From positions 91,821-155,820 of the forward strand of contig NZ_JADDJF010000007.1 in assembly GCF_017811755.1 (NCBI RefSeq): a stretch of 64,000 nt of DNA. The letters are read 5' to 3'. Below, one piece after another: positions 8,529-16,909 of this stretch. The translations under genes were made by a program, and so were the position numbers. The stretch is from Pararhodobacter sp. SW119 (lineage in GTDB: Bacteria > Pseudomonadota > Alphaproteobacteria > Rhodobacterales > Rhodobacteraceae). Within the stretch, counting starts at the first letter, position 1. Each line of letters starts with the position of its first letter. A model generated the notes under the pieces. It saw only the letters and a program-made list of their open reading frames with translations. It was not told the origin of the DNA and made no database searches.

Positions 8529-9355
8529 GCCGCGTCCATTCCGTCCGCCTCGGCGTGGCGGGTGGATTGCCCGCGGTACTGGCGCACTGCTTCTTGGGGC
8601 ACAGCGGTGCCTGGTCGCGACTGATCCCGGCACTCAGGACCCCGATCGATGCGCTGGCCTTCGATCTGCCGGGGCACGGCGGCTCAGCCCCCTGGGACGG
8701 GCAGAGCGATCCCCTGGGGTTCGTCGCAGCGACATTCGAGGAACTTGTCGATCGCCCGACGCTTCTGATCGGTCACAGCTTTGGCGGCGCGGCGGCGCTT
8801 CGCTTCGCGGTCGCGCATCCCGAGCTTGTGGCGGGCCTTGTGCTGATCGAGCCGGTCTACTTCTCGGTGGCCGTGGACGAGCCCGAATTCGCCGCGAACC
8901 AGTTGGCCGAGGAGCCGATGCACGCAGCCTTTCGCAACGGCGACCTGGAGCGTGCAGCCGCCGAATTCTTCGCGTTGAACGGCGATTCGGCGGGGTGGGC
9001 GGCAATGACCGAACGCATGCGCCGGCAGATCATCGGACAGATGCCCATCCTTGCGGCCAGCCTGCCGCGGCTTCAGCGCGACAGTGGCGGGGTGCTGGAG
9101 CCCGGTCGGCTGGACGAACTGCGCGCGCCGGTCCTGCTGCTGGATGGCGCGAACTCGCCGCCGATCTTCGACGCGGTGAACCGTGCTCTGGCCCGGCGCT
9201 TGCCGCATGCCCGGCGGCACACGGTGCCGAATGCCGGTCACATGCTTCCCATCACCCACGCAGCCGAGGTGGCCGCGGTCATCGATGACTGGCTGGACGC
9301 CACACCGGATGGTGCCGAAGCCGGCCGCCAGAAAACGGAAACCCGCGCCGGTTGA
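8525..9355 (+). CDS. Alpha/beta hydrolase
   Basis: A 276-residue cytosolic alpha/beta hydrolase. FDLPGHGGSAPWDG precedes the nucleophile elbow LLIGHSFGGAAAL (Ser in G-H-S-F-G); the acid is likely in PVLLLDGANSPP and the histidine in PNAGHMLPITHA. It starts at a GTG overlapping the TGA of the isomerase gene, so the two form a coupled pair. Substrate unknown; it may be an esterase or C-C bond hydrolase. The last codons form one arm of the terminator at 9336-9367. Confidence 0.85.
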   Translation: MSRVHSVRLGVAGGLPAVLAHCFLGHSGAWSRLIPALRTPIDALAFDLPGHGGSAPWDGQSDPLGFVAATFEELVDRPTLLIGHSFGGAAALRFAVAHPELVAGLVLIEPVYFSVAVDEPEFAANQLAEEPMHAAFRNGDLERAAAEFFALNGDSAGWAAMTERMRRQIIGQMPILAASLPRLQRDSGGVLEPGRLDELRAPVLLLDGANSPPIFDAVNRALARRLPHARRHTVPNAGHMLPITHAAEVAAVIDDWLDATPDGAEAGRQKTETRAG

Positions 9356-9367
9356 CGCGGGTTTCCG
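9336..9367 (+). terminator. Rho-independent-type hairpin after the alpha/beta hydrolase
   Basis: A 12-bp perfect stem, CGGAAACCCGCG paired with CGCGGGTTTCCG, surrounds an 8-base loop. Only a short T-rich tail (ATTGTCTT) follows on the plus strand, and A-rich sequence precedes the stem, so it may work in both directions between the convergent genes. The left arm lies inside the end of the coding region. Confidence 0.75.
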
Positions 9368-9391
9368 ATTGTCTTCAGGTTAACTGCGGAT

Positions 9392-9712
9392 TCAGGCAGC
9401 CTCGGCGATCGCGGCAGCGGCGCGACGTTCGCTTTCCTCGCGCGACAGCGCGACAGAGGTGCGAACGCCGGCGCCCACGAACTTCATGAGGCCTTCGACC
9501 ACACGCTCGTTGGGGTCGATCCCGGCGCAGGTCAGAACTTCGCGCCCGTCGCGCGAACGTGCCCAGCGGGCGATCTGTTCCGGCCCATTGCCGTATTTCT
9601 TGTCATCCGCAATGGCGTCGTCCAGCGCCGCAAGTACGACCGCTGCAAAAAGTTTGCGCGCGCGGGTACCCTGCTCCTGATTATACGCTGTGCCATCCAT
9701 CGAATCGAACAT
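9392..9712 (-). CDS. Small conserved Rhodobacterales protein (DUF6280-like)
   Basis: A 106-residue soluble protein, unusually well conserved in this order as far as I recall, where it is listed as DUF6280. It has a central helical block [20 protein letters not shown], then [20 protein letters not shown] and a C-terminal helix with [17 protein letters not shown]. No catalytic motif, signal peptide or membrane segment is visible. It is transcribed divergently from efp, with a repeat-rich region between them. Function unknown. Confidence 0.8.
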   Translation of the reverse strand: MFDSMDGTAYNQEQGTRARKLFAAVVLAALDDAIADDKKYGNGPEQIARWARSRDGREVLTCAGIDPNERVVEGLMKFVGAGVRTSVALSREESERRAAAAIAEAA

Positions 9713-9800
9713 GTGCTTCCGTCCTGTTCTTTCTTGCTCTTGCTTTTCCCGGCCTGTGCCTGTCTAGCGGGGAAAGCGTGCGATTCGCTACCAATCTGTT

Positions 9801-9847
9801 GCATGGCTGCCATGCGGTTTGTGCATGGCAGCGGAAAACTGCCGCAT
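9801..9847. repeat. Nested inverted repeats upstream of efp
   Basis: GCATGGCTGCCATGC (9801-9815) is a hairpin with 6-bp arms. About 10 bases later GCATGGCAG (9823-9831) is roughly mirrored by CTGCCGCATG (9839-9848). The motif GCATGGC occurs twice in the same orientation. Location between the divergent DUF6280-like gene and efp suggests a regulator site or RNA structure; this is inference. Confidence 0.4.
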
Positions 9848-9859
9848 GATCTGGTAAGC

Positions 9860-9888
9860 TTGTCAGCCGATCCCCCGCAAGATATAGG
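9860..9888 (+). promoter_or_regulatory. Predicted sigma-70 promoter of efp
   Basis: TTGTCA (9860-9865), a 17-bp spacer, then TATAGG (9883-9888). Transcription would begin near 9895, giving a leader of about 34 bases before the efp ATG. Confidence 0.45.
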
Positions 9889-9928
9889 AAGCCCGCAAAC
9901 GATCTCAACACTTTATCAAGAGTTTCCC

Positions 9929-10492
9929 ATGCCAAAGATCAACGGCAATGAAATCCGGCCCGGCAATGTGCTGGAACACGACGGTGGCCTGTGGGTGGCC
10001 GTGAAGGCCAATCACGTCAAGCCCGGCAAGGGCGGCGCCTTCGCCCAGGTTGAGATGAAGAACCTGCGCGACGGCCGCAAGCTGAACGAGCGTTTCCGGT
10101 CCGAAGACAAGGTGGAGCGCGTGCGGCTGGACCAGAAGGACCAGCAGTTCCTGTTCGAGGCCGACGACATGCTGACCTTCATGGACAGCGAGACGTTCGA
10201 GCAGATCGCACTGCCCGCGGATATCCTCGGCGATCGCCGTCCCTTCCTGCAGGACGGGATGATGGTCACGATCGAATACTACGGCGACGAGGCGCTGAAC
10301 GTCACGCTGCCGCAGAAGGTCACCTGCACCGTGGTCGAGACCGAGCCGGTGGTGAAGGGCCAGACCGCGGCCAACAGCTATAAACCCGCGATCCTTGACA
10401 ATGGCGTGAGGATCATGATCCCGCCTTTCATCGGTACCGACGAGGCGATTATCGTCAATACCGAGACCTTCGAATATTCCGAGCGCGCCTGA
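9929..10492 (+). CDS. efp: Translation elongation factor P
   Basis: A 187-residue three-domain beta-barrel protein that binds ribosomes stalled at polyproline and promotes peptide-bond formation. The conserved loop [10 protein letters not shown] carries Lys34, the residue modified by EpmA-type enzymes in many bacteria. The C-terminal signature [21 protein letters not shown] is intact. [20 protein letters not shown] is the standard start in alphaproteobacteria. Only a weak purine stretch (CAAGAG) precedes the ATG. No modification enzyme gene is in the window. Confidence 0.97.
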   Translation: MPKINGNEIRPGNVLEHDGGLWVAVKANHVKPGKGGAFAQVEMKNLRDGRKLNERFRSEDKVERVRLDQKDQQFLFEADDMLTFMDSETFEQIALPADILGDRRPFLQDGMMVTIEYYGDEALNVTLPQKVTCTVVETEPVVKGQTAANSYKPAILDNGVRIMIPPFIGTDEAIIVNTETFEYSERA

Positions 10493-10517
10493 CGCGCGCA
10501 TCGTCGCCGTGGGGTAC

Positions 10518-10928
10518 ATGCAGATGCAACGGTCGGCTTCCCTGCTCGCGGTATGCGCCGGCATCATGGTGGCCGGGTGCGCCATGGCGAACGGCGGCGG
10601 TTCCCTCGACGGCACGTCTTGGCAGGTCTCCGCCGTCGGCGAACTTCAGATCGAACCCGCGGACGATGTCACCCTCCGGTTTCAGAACGGTCGCATCAGC
10701 GGGCGGTCGGGCTGCAACCAGTACACCGGGCCCGTCTCTCTCGGTCCCGAAAATATCGACGTCGGCGCCATCGCCGGGACGCGCATGGCCTGCCCGGGTC
10801 GCGCCAGCGAGATCGAGCGCAGCTTTCTGGCCGCGCTTGACGCCGTCACGGGCTGGCGCGTGACCGAGGAAGGAACGCTCGAGTTGACCGCCGAGGGGGC
10901 GCCCACGGTACGCGCCCTCGCGCCCTGA
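10518..10928 (+). CDS. META-domain (HslJ-like) lipoprotein
   Basis: A 136-residue protein with a lipoprotein signal peptide (lipobox MVAGC). It is followed by one META domain: LDGTSWQVSAVGE, then GRISGRSGCNQYTGPV and GTRMACPG, the usual sequence of conserved cysteines and glycines. META/HslJ proteins are outer-membrane-associated and linked to heat or antibiotic stress, but biochemistry is lacking. Starts at 10509 (GTG), 10518 and 10524 are in frame; 10524 has the better spacing to GGGG, so the first residues are uncertain. Confidence 0.75.
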   Translation: MQMQRSASLLAVCAGIMVAGCAMANGGGSLDGTSWQVSAVGELQIEPADDVTLRFQNGRISGRSGCNQYTGPVSLGPENIDVGAIAGTRMACPGRASEIERSFLAALDAVTGWRVTEEGTLELTAEGAPTVRALAP

Positions 10929-10941
10929 TCCGCGCTCCCGG

Positions 10942-11547
10942 GTGTTCGACCGACATCTTCGCCCCTTGATCGACCCGCCGCTCAACCGGATCGGGGCGCG
11001 GCTGGCCGGGGCGGGCGTGCATCCGGACAAGGTGACACTGACGGGGCTTTTTCTGGGTCTTCTGGCCGCCGGGGCCGTGGCGCTTGGGGTCTTCTGGCTC
11101 GCGCTGGGGATGGTGCTCTTGTCTCGGCTGGCCGACGGGCTTGACGGCGCGGTGGCGCGGGCGCGCGGCATCACCGATTTCGGCGGCTATCTCGACATCG
11201 TCGCGGATTTCATGTTCTACGCCGCGATCCCGCTGGCTTTCGTCTGGTACGACCCGGTCGCAAACGGACTGGCCGGCGCCTTCCTGCTGGCCAGTTTCTA
11301 CGTCAACGGCGCGACCTTCCTTGGCTTTGCCGTCCTTGCCGAAAAACGCCGGATGCGCACCGATGCGCAGGGGGTCAAGTCGCTCTATTACTCCGCCGGG
11401 CTGCTCGAGGGGAGCGAGACGATCTTTTTCTTCGCGCTCATCTGCCTTTTCCCCACGGCGTTCGCACCTCTCGCAGCCATCTTCGGCGCGCTTTGCATCT
11501 TTACCGCGATATCGCGCATCCTGCTCGCCGCGCGCCTGTTCCGCTGA
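10942..11547 (+). CDS. CDP-alcohol phosphatidyltransferase family protein
   Basis: A 201-residue membrane enzyme with several hydrophobic helices. The signature D-G-x2-A-R-x8-G-x3-D-x3-D is visible, beginning DGLDGAVARARG and ending GYLDIVAD, which binds CDP and metal. The family transfers a phosphatidyl group from CDP-diacylglycerol to an alcohol such as glycerol phosphate, serine or inositol; which one cannot be told. It follows the META lipoprotein after 13 bases. A GTG or TTG start slightly upstream is not excluded. Confidence 0.85.
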   Translation: MFDRHLRPLIDPPLNRIGARLAGAGVHPDKVTLTGLFLGLLAAGAVALGVFWLALGMVLLSRLADGLDGAVARARGITDFGGYLDIVADFMFYAAIPLAFVWYDPVANGLAGAFLLASFYVNGATFLGFAVLAEKRRMRTDAQGVKSLYYSAGLLEGSETIFFFALICLFPTAFAPLAAIFGALCIFTAISRILLAARLFR

Positions 11548-11649
11548 TCCGCTGCCATTGTGCAATGGCGCGCAGACCCGGCGCGCACTCTCGCCTTTAT
11601 CGGTGCGCCGAAGCGGCTACATTCAGTCCAGCATCGAATGGAGAACGCC

Positions 11650-12522
11650 ATGAGCATCGCAGGTCTTCACCACGTCACCGTCACCAGCGGACCACCCGCG
11701 CCGAACCTTGCCTTCTACGCCGAAGCACTGGGGCTGCGCTTGGTCAAGCGCACGGTCAATTTCGACGACCCCGGGGTCTACCACCTCTATTTCGGGGATG
11801 CCGCGGGCAATCCCGGCACGATCATGACCACCTTCCCCTTTCCTAACGCGCGGGCCGGTCAGGCGGGTGCGGGGTCAACCTCGGCGGTGGCCTTCTCCGT
11901 GCCCGATCCGGCAGCCCGGGTTGACGCACTGGAACGCGCCGGCACCGCGGTCGCCCGAACAGAACGGTTCGGCGCCCCGATCTGGCAGTTCACCGACCCG
12001 GACGGATTGGCGCTGGAACTGCTCGAGGGTCCCGAGGGGATCGCCGGCGTGACGCTCTGGCTCGACGATCCGGAACCGACCGCACGGCTTCTGGTCGAGG
12101 TGTTCGGCTACACCCAGGGCCCCGAGCAGCAGGAGGCGGGTGGCCACCGCCGACGCCTTGCGCTTGCTGGGGACGCGCCGGGACGGTTCATCGACCTCTG
12201 GCGCGCCGATGCGAGCAGCCGCTCGCGCGGCGGCGCCGGCACGGTCCATCACATCGCCTTCCGGGCTCGCGACCGCGCCCATCAGGATGAACTGGCCGCG
12301 GCGCTGCGCGCCCGCGGAGAGCAGGTGACCGAGCGCAAGGATCGCCAGTACTTCGAATCGATCTATTTCCGCGAGCCCGGCGGCGTGCTGTTCGAGATTG
12401 CGACCGATCCGCCCGGTTTCGCCGTCGACGAACCCGCCGATGCGCTGGGACGGGAATTGAAGCTGCCGCCCTGGCTGGAACCGCACCGCACGCGGATCGA
12501 GGCAGCGCTGCCCGCCCTCTGA
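11650..12522 (+). CDS. VOC-family ring-cleaving dioxygenase-like protein
   Basis: A 290-residue protein with two glyoxalase/vicinal oxygen chelate modules. The first starts IAGLHHVTVTSG and contains FYAEALGLRLVKRTVNFDDP; the second starts GVTLWLDDPEP and contains GTVHHIAFRARD and FESIYFREPGGVLFEIATDP. Metal ligands are likely the His of LHHV, the His of VHHIA and the Glu of LFEIA, as in the LinE/PcpA and MhqO group of hydroquinone dioxygenases. ATG 11650 has GGAGA 5 bases upstream. The substrate is unproven. Confidence 0.82.
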   Translation: MSIAGLHHVTVTSGPPAPNLAFYAEALGLRLVKRTVNFDDPGVYHLYFGDAAGNPGTIMTTFPFPNARAGQAGAGSTSAVAFSVPDPAARVDALERAGTAVARTERFGAPIWQFTDPDGLALELLEGPEGIAGVTLWLDDPEPTARLLVEVFGYTQGPEQQEAGGHRRRLALAGDAPGRFIDLWRADASSRSRGGAGTVHHIAFRARDRAHQDELAAALRARGEQVTERKDRQYFESIYFREPGGVLFEIATDPPGFAVDEPADALGRELKLPPWLEPHRTRIEAALPAL

Positions 12523-12538
12523 CGGCGCCCGGCTTCGC

Positions 12539-13027
12539 TTATTCGCGGCATACGGTCTGGCTTCGGCCGGTGCGGTCCAGCGCCTCGTGACAGCCATAAA
12601 GCGGCTCGAACGGGGCGCAGGTGCCGGATCGCGCCAGGCAAAGCCCTTCGCAATCGGCTCCGCTCCGGCAGGCTCGGCCGGCGTCGCGCATCGCCCGTAC
12701 GCAGGACCAGAGGCCACCTGTCCCGCGCGGGCGCAGCGTGCCGCCACGCGCTTCGCAGGCGCGGGCCTCGGCGGCCAGAAACGGGGGCAGGGGGGGCGCG
12801 TCGGCCTCGGCGGGTGAGGGGACTGGCTCAGTGGCAGTTTCCTGTTCCTCGGGGCCGACCTCCGGCACTTCTGCGACCTCGACCGCCGGCGTGCCGGTCC
12901 CGGCGTCGGGCGCGGCTTCCAGCGCGGTCACTTCGATCCGGTCCTCGCCCGGCGCAACCTGCGCATCGCGACCGGGCAGGCAGGCGGACAGAAGCAGCAA
13001 CGCCAGGGCGGGAAGTGCCGCGCGCAT
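12539..13027 (-). CDS. Cysteine-rich lipoprotein of unknown function
   Basis: A 162-residue protein. The signal peptide MRAALPALALLLLSAC ends in a lipobox, so Cys16 should be lipidated. A Pro/Glu-rich linker (about residues 25-80) leads to a C-terminal domain with eight cysteines (EARACEARGG, WSCVRAM, ACRSGADCEGLCLA, TCAPFE, YGCHEAL, TVCRE), which suggests four disulfides in the periplasm. No family was recognised. It begins 3 bases after the stop of the Tas-like reductase gene, so the two form an operon. Confidence 0.75.
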   Translation of the reverse strand: MRAALPALALLLLSACLPGRDAQVAPGEDRIEVTALEAAPDAGTGTPAVEVAEVPEVGPEEQETATEPVPSPAEADAPPLPPFLAAEARACEARGGTLRPRGTGGLWSCVRAMRDAGRACRSGADCEGLCLARSGTCAPFEPLYGCHEALDRTGRSQTVCRE

Positions 13028-13030
13028 CGC

Positions 13031-14077
13031 TCAGTACGGCATCGGATGCGCCTTGTGTACGGCATCGATCGCCGCCAGCAAGTCGTCGTCCAGCGTCAGG
13101 GCGGTCGCCGGCAATTGCAGCGCCAGTTGCTCGGCCGTGGTCGCGCCCAGGATCGGCACCACCGGAAAGGGGCGGCTGCGGACCCAGGCCAGCGCCATCT
13201 GCACCGGCTCCAGCCCCCGTTCCCGCGCCAGACCCAGATAGGCCGCGACCGCCTCGAAGACCCGCGGCGTGATGCGCCCGCCCAGATCGGGCCGATGCGA
13301 CCGCCGCGAGCCGTCGGGGATCACGTCGCCGGCGTATTTGCCCGTCATCAGCCCCGCCGCCAGCGGCGAGAACGCCAAGAGCGGCACGCCCTCCAGCTTG
13401 CAGAGTTCGGCCATGTCGGTGTCGGCGATCCGGCAGAGCAGCGAATATTCGTTCTGCACCGTCACCGGGCGCGGCAGGCCGTTCGCCTCGGCCAGCGCGA
13501 TCCAGTTGGCCAGGCCCCAGGCCGTCTCGTTCGACATCGCGATCGCGCGGATCTTGCCCTCGGCGATCAGCTTCTGCGCTTCCGTCAGCACGTCCAGCAT
13601 GTGCTCGCGGACCGCATCGCGGCTGTCCTCGGGCGGCGCGTAGACCCAAGACTTGCGGAAATGGTACGTGCCGCGATTGGGCCAGTGCAACTGGTAGATG
13701 TCGATCACATCGGTCTGCAGCCGCCCCAGCACATCCTCGACCGCGCTGCGCAGGCGAGCGGCGTCGATCGCCGGCGCGCCACCCTCGATCACCTCGCTGC
13801 CGGTGCCGGTGACCTTGCTGGCCAGGATCGGCCGGTCGCGTCCGCGGTTGCGGGCGATCCATTCGCCGATGATCTCCTCGGTGCGGCCGCGGGTTTCCGG
13901 GCTGACCGGGTTGACCGGATACATCTCTGCCGCGTCGAGGAAGGGGATGCCATGTTCCAGCGCCATGTCGATCTGCCGGTGCGCATCGGCGGCGGGGGTC
14001 TGGGTGCCCCAGGTCATCGTGCCAAGGCACCAGGCGGGAATGTCGAATCCCGCGGCGGCGAGCGAAAGCTTCTGCAT
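13031..14077 (-). CDS. tas: Aldo/keto reductase, Tas family
   Basis: A 348-residue NADP(H)-dependent aldo/keto reductase closely resembling E. coli Tas over its full length (LGTMTWGTQT, AEMYPVNPVSPETRGRTE, VQNEYSLLCR, PVVPILGATTAEQL). The AKR tetrad is visible: Asp and Tyr in FLDAAEMYP, Lys in ILASKVTG and His in YQLHWPN. The E. coli protein was found by complementing tyrosine auxotrophy, but its natural substrate is not known. The gene is divergent from imuA; the SOS box at 14145 lies about 70 bases upstream of it and is not obviously its own. Confidence 0.88.
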   Translation of the reverse strand: MQKLSLAAAGFDIPAWCLGTMTWGTQTPAADAHRQIDMALEHGIPFLDAAEMYPVNPVSPETRGRTEEIIGEWIARNRGRDRPILASKVTGTGSEVIEGGAPAIDAARLRSAVEDVLGRLQTDVIDIYQLHWPNRGTYHFRKSWVYAPPEDSRDAVREHMLDVLTEAQKLIAEGKIRAIAMSNETAWGLANWIALAEANGLPRPVTVQNEYSLLCRIADTDMAELCKLEGVPLLAFSPLAAGLMTGKYAGDVIPDGSRRSHRPDLGGRITPRVFEAVAAYLGLARERGLEPVQMALAWVRSRPFPVVPILGATTAEQLALQLPATALTLDDDLLAAIDAVHKAHPMPY

Positions 14078-14144
14078 GGAACCCCCTTTTCTTGCCGGCG
14101 GGACACTAGCCTTTTGGGGCGGAAAGGCAAGGTGGCGGCGTTGA

Positions 14145-14159
14145 GAACATAAGGCGAAC
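14145..14159 (+). promoter_or_regulatory. LexA (SOS) box upstream of imuA
   Basis: GAACATAAGGCGAAC fits the alphaproteobacterial LexA operator GAAC-N7-GAAC exactly. It ends 16 bases before the ATG of imuA, where a bound repressor would block initiation. Confidence 0.85.
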
Positions 14160-14175
14160 ATGATAGTCATACCGC

Positions 14176-14865
14176 ATGCACGAACCCGCCGATTCCCCTG
14201 CCCAGGTCCGGGCCCGCCTGACCGCCGCGCTGGAGGGGTTGACCGGCTTGCCGCCCGCGCCGCTGCCGCCGCTCGACCTGGTGCCGATGATGGGTCTGGC
14301 CCGCGGCCGGGTGCACGAGGTGTGCGGCCTGTCCCGGCATGTTCTGGCATTGGCCTTGGCCGGGCGCGCCCAGGCCGAGGGGCCGGTCCTCTGGCTGCGG
14401 CCGTCCTGGGGGGCGGAGGGGTTTCATCCCCGGGGCATGCGCCCCTTCGCCGATCCCGGCGCGCTGATCTTCGTGGCCTGCCCGCGCGCGCCCGATATCC
14501 TCTGGACCGCGGAAGAGGCGCTTTCAAGCGGGGCGGTGGCGCTGGTCGTGGCCGAACTTGCCGCCCCGCCCGACCTGCGGCAGGTTCGCCGGCTGCACCG
14601 CGCCGCGGCCGCGGGGGTGGCGCGCGCCGGCGGGCTTGCCGGCGTCGGGAAGGGACAATGCGCGCCGCTGGGGGTGCTGACGATGCAGGAGCGCGCCGAC
14701 AGCCGCATCGCCGGGGTCGAAAGCCGCTGGGCGCTGCACCCGCTGCTGGCCGCCGGCGCGGACCGGCCGGCCTGGCGGCTGGAACGCCTACAGGCGCGCG
14801 CCGCGCCCCCCGGCGCCTGGCCGCTCCGGGCCGGCCCGCACGGCCTGGAACAGGATCAGGCATAG
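14176..14865 (+). CDS. imuA: ImuA-like SOS protein
   Basis: A 229-residue RecA/SulA-related protein. GRVHEVCGLSRHVLALALAG, GPVLWLRPSWG, DILWTAEEALSSGAVALVVA and the final GVESRWALHPL block match the ImuA proteins that accompany ImuB and DnaE2 in mutagenic lesion bypass. The perfect LexA box just upstream supports DNA-damage induction. No imuB or dnaE2 follows: the next gene is on the opposite strand 73 bases later. The protein therefore either works with partners encoded elsewhere or has another role. Confidence 0.85.
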   Translation: MHEPADSPAQVRARLTAALEGLTGLPPAPLPPLDLVPMMGLARGRVHEVCGLSRHVLALALAGRAQAEGPVLWLRPSWGAEGFHPRGMRPFADPGALIFVACPRAPDILWTAEEALSSGAVALVVAELAAPPDLRQVRRLHRAAAAGVARAGGLAGVGKGQCAPLGVLTMQERADSRIAGVESRWALHPLLAAGADRPAWRLERLQARAAPPGAWPLRAGPHGLEQDQA

Positions 14866-14938
14866 ACGCCGCCGAACGGGACCGATCAGGGCGTCATGCG
14901 CGGCTGGGCCGGTTTCTTGCTGGGCCCGCGCTTTCCCG

Positions 14939-16717
14939 TCACTCCCAGCAGGACACCAGCACGGTCAGGTCGGCCGAGACGCGGGTCAGCGTCTCGGGCG
15001 GCATCGCGCCATTCTCGCGGCTGAGCGCGCCGCGCCGTCCGGCGCGATCCAGCGCATCGATCATCGCCTGGGCCGAGACCGAGAAGTTCACTTCCTCGGG
15101 CAGGGTGCGGTCGGGGTCCTCGGTGCGCGGCAGCAGCATGCCGACGACCGCGCCCGAACTGTCGAAGACCGGCCCGCCGCTGTCGCCTTCCTGAACCTTG
15201 ATCGACAGCCGGTGCAGCATCGGCTCGTCGTTCAGCCCTTTCAGATCCGCCACCTGGCCGCGGGTCAGGATCGGGCGGGTCAGCGTATCGGCGTAGGAAA
15301 AGCCCGACACGCGCACCTCGGCATCCAGCCGCGTGCCGTTCGGCGCGAACTGCGCATAGGCCAGCGGCACCAGCGGCTCGGCCGGCGTCAGGATGGCGAT
15401 GCCGTTGTCGGCATCCAGCAGCGTCACATCGGCGCGATAGGCGGTGTCGATGGTCACGCTGCCGCAGCCTTCGACCGCCTCGGCGGTGGTGGCGACGGTG
15501 CCGCGCGCATCGACGAAAAAGCCCGAGCGCGAGCGCAGCGGCCGCCGCACATCGAGCCCCGCCAGCAGGTCCCGCCGCGCCACGGTCGAGGCCGAGGCCC
15601 CGAGGTTGTCGGGCAGCGCCCCGCCGAAGGAACGGAAGGACTCGCGCATCGCCGGCAGGACGCGTTCGGCATCGTCATCCGCCCCCGGCTCCCAAAGCAG
15701 CGCCCAGCCCTTGATCTGCCCGCCCTGATAGCCGGCTTCGACATGCGCGCGGGCGTTGGCGTTGCGGCCGGTCAACAGAAAGCCGTTCGACCGCCGCGCG
15801 CGCTCGCCCTCCAGCGGGATCACCGCCAGCGTCTGCATGATCTCGTAGAGGCCGAAAAGCGTGGCCTGCGTGCCTTCCTGGCTGATCAGCAGGACACGCA
15901 TGCCGCTGTCGTTGATCTCCTCGAAATGCGCAAAGGGGCTTTCGTGCCGGTCGAAGGCGACCATGCCCAGCGGCAGCGTGATCTCGACGCCGGCTTCCTC
16001 GTCGCGCCAGGTCTCCAGGCCCAGCCGCGCCAGTTCGGCGGCGTGGCCCTGCAGCAACTGGTTGCGTTGCCGCGTGGTCAGGAAACCCGTGGGCTCGAAC
16101 CCCTCGGCTTCCTGCCAATCGCCAACCGCCCGGCGCGTGCCGGGGCCGAAGGCCGCGTCGATGGCCAGAGTGTAATGGCCGAAATATTGCAGCGCGGTCT
16201 GGATCGCCAGCCGGTCGTCGCGGGTCAGGCGCGCCTCGTTCGCGCGGGCCTGGGCCAGCGTTTCCTCCGGCTCCTCGACCACGACCGGGGGTTCGGGGGC
16301 AACGATCGCAGGGGTGTCGCTGTCGGTCAGCACTTCTTCCTGCGGCTCGGGCAGGGCCTGCAACTCGGACCGGGCGGCCTGCGCGCCGGCGGGCCAGAAC
16401 TGCTGACCGTAATCGCTATCTTGCGTCAGATAGGCGTCGCGCGGGATCATCCGGTCGGCCAGCAACTGCAACCGCACGGCGCCCGCGTCCGCCTCCGTCT
16501 CGAACGGGCCAAGCGCCAGCGCGTACCAGCCGCCCGGCACGCGGAACCCGGCGACATTGCCGAACTGCTGCTCGTAGCGCGCGGCCCATTCCTCGGCGGT
16601 GCGCAAGGTCGGATGCGCCTCCACCTGGACCCAGTGCTGGCTCTGGGCCAGCGCGGCCAGGGGCAGCATGCAGAAAACGAGGGCGGCAACGAGGGTCGTC
16701 GAAAGGCGCTTGGTCAC
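14939..16717 (-). CDS. Secreted SPOR/peptidoglycan-binding protein with a degenerate trypsin-like domain
   Basis: A 592-residue protein with a signal peptide (cleaved near AALAQ). An SPOR-like segment comes first (WVQVEAHPTLRTAEEWA to FETEADA), then a peptidoglycan-binding helical domain (around 165-225: LQYFGHYTLAIDAAFGPGTR). A trypsin-2-like domain occupies about 390-560. The catalytic serine is present (Ser513 in GDSGGPV). The position of the catalytic histidine reads TTAEAVEGC with Glu413, and the usual D-[LI]-A strand reads NGIA, so peptidase activity is doubtful. It probably acts in the periplasm at the cell wall. Confidence 0.8.
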   Translation of the reverse strand: MTKRLSTTLVAALVFCMLPLAALAQSQHWVQVEAHPTLRTAEEWAARYEQQFGNVAGFRVPGGWYALALGPFETEADAGAVRLQLLADRMIPRDAYLTQDSDYGQQFWPAGAQAARSELQALPEPQEEVLTDSDTPAIVAPEPPVVVEEPEETLAQARANEARLTRDDRLAIQTALQYFGHYTLAIDAAFGPGTRRAVGDWQEAEGFEPTGFLTTRQRNQLLQGHAAELARLGLETWRDEEAGVEITLPLGMVAFDRHESPFAHFEEINDSGMRVLLISQEGTQATLFGLYEIMQTLAVIPLEGERARRSNGFLLTGRNANARAHVEAGYQGGQIKGWALLWEPGADDDAERVLPAMRESFRSFGGALPDNLGASASTVARRDLLAGLDVRRPLRSRSGFFVDARGTVATTAEAVEGCGSVTIDTAYRADVTLLDADNGIAILTPAEPLVPLAYAQFAPNGTRLDAEVRVSGFSYADTLTRPILTRGQVADLKGLNDEPMLHRLSIKVQEGDSGGPVFDSSGAVVGMLLPRTEDPDRTLPEEVNFSVSAQAMIDALDRAGRRGALSRENGAMPPETLTRVSADLTVLVSCWE

Positions 16718-16909
16718 GGTGGGTATGATCCTGCTTATTCTGGCGTACTGATTCTTTGCAGCAACCTCGCCTTGGCAACATTAACATCGCTCTAACCATA
16801 TGCAATTCAACGCTGCGTTGCACCTCGGCAACGCGCATCCCGCCCGCCGCGCCGTTGACCCGCCCCCGCGCCTTGCCTATGGAGGCGCAGAACGCTCCCC
16901 GAGGCTCCG

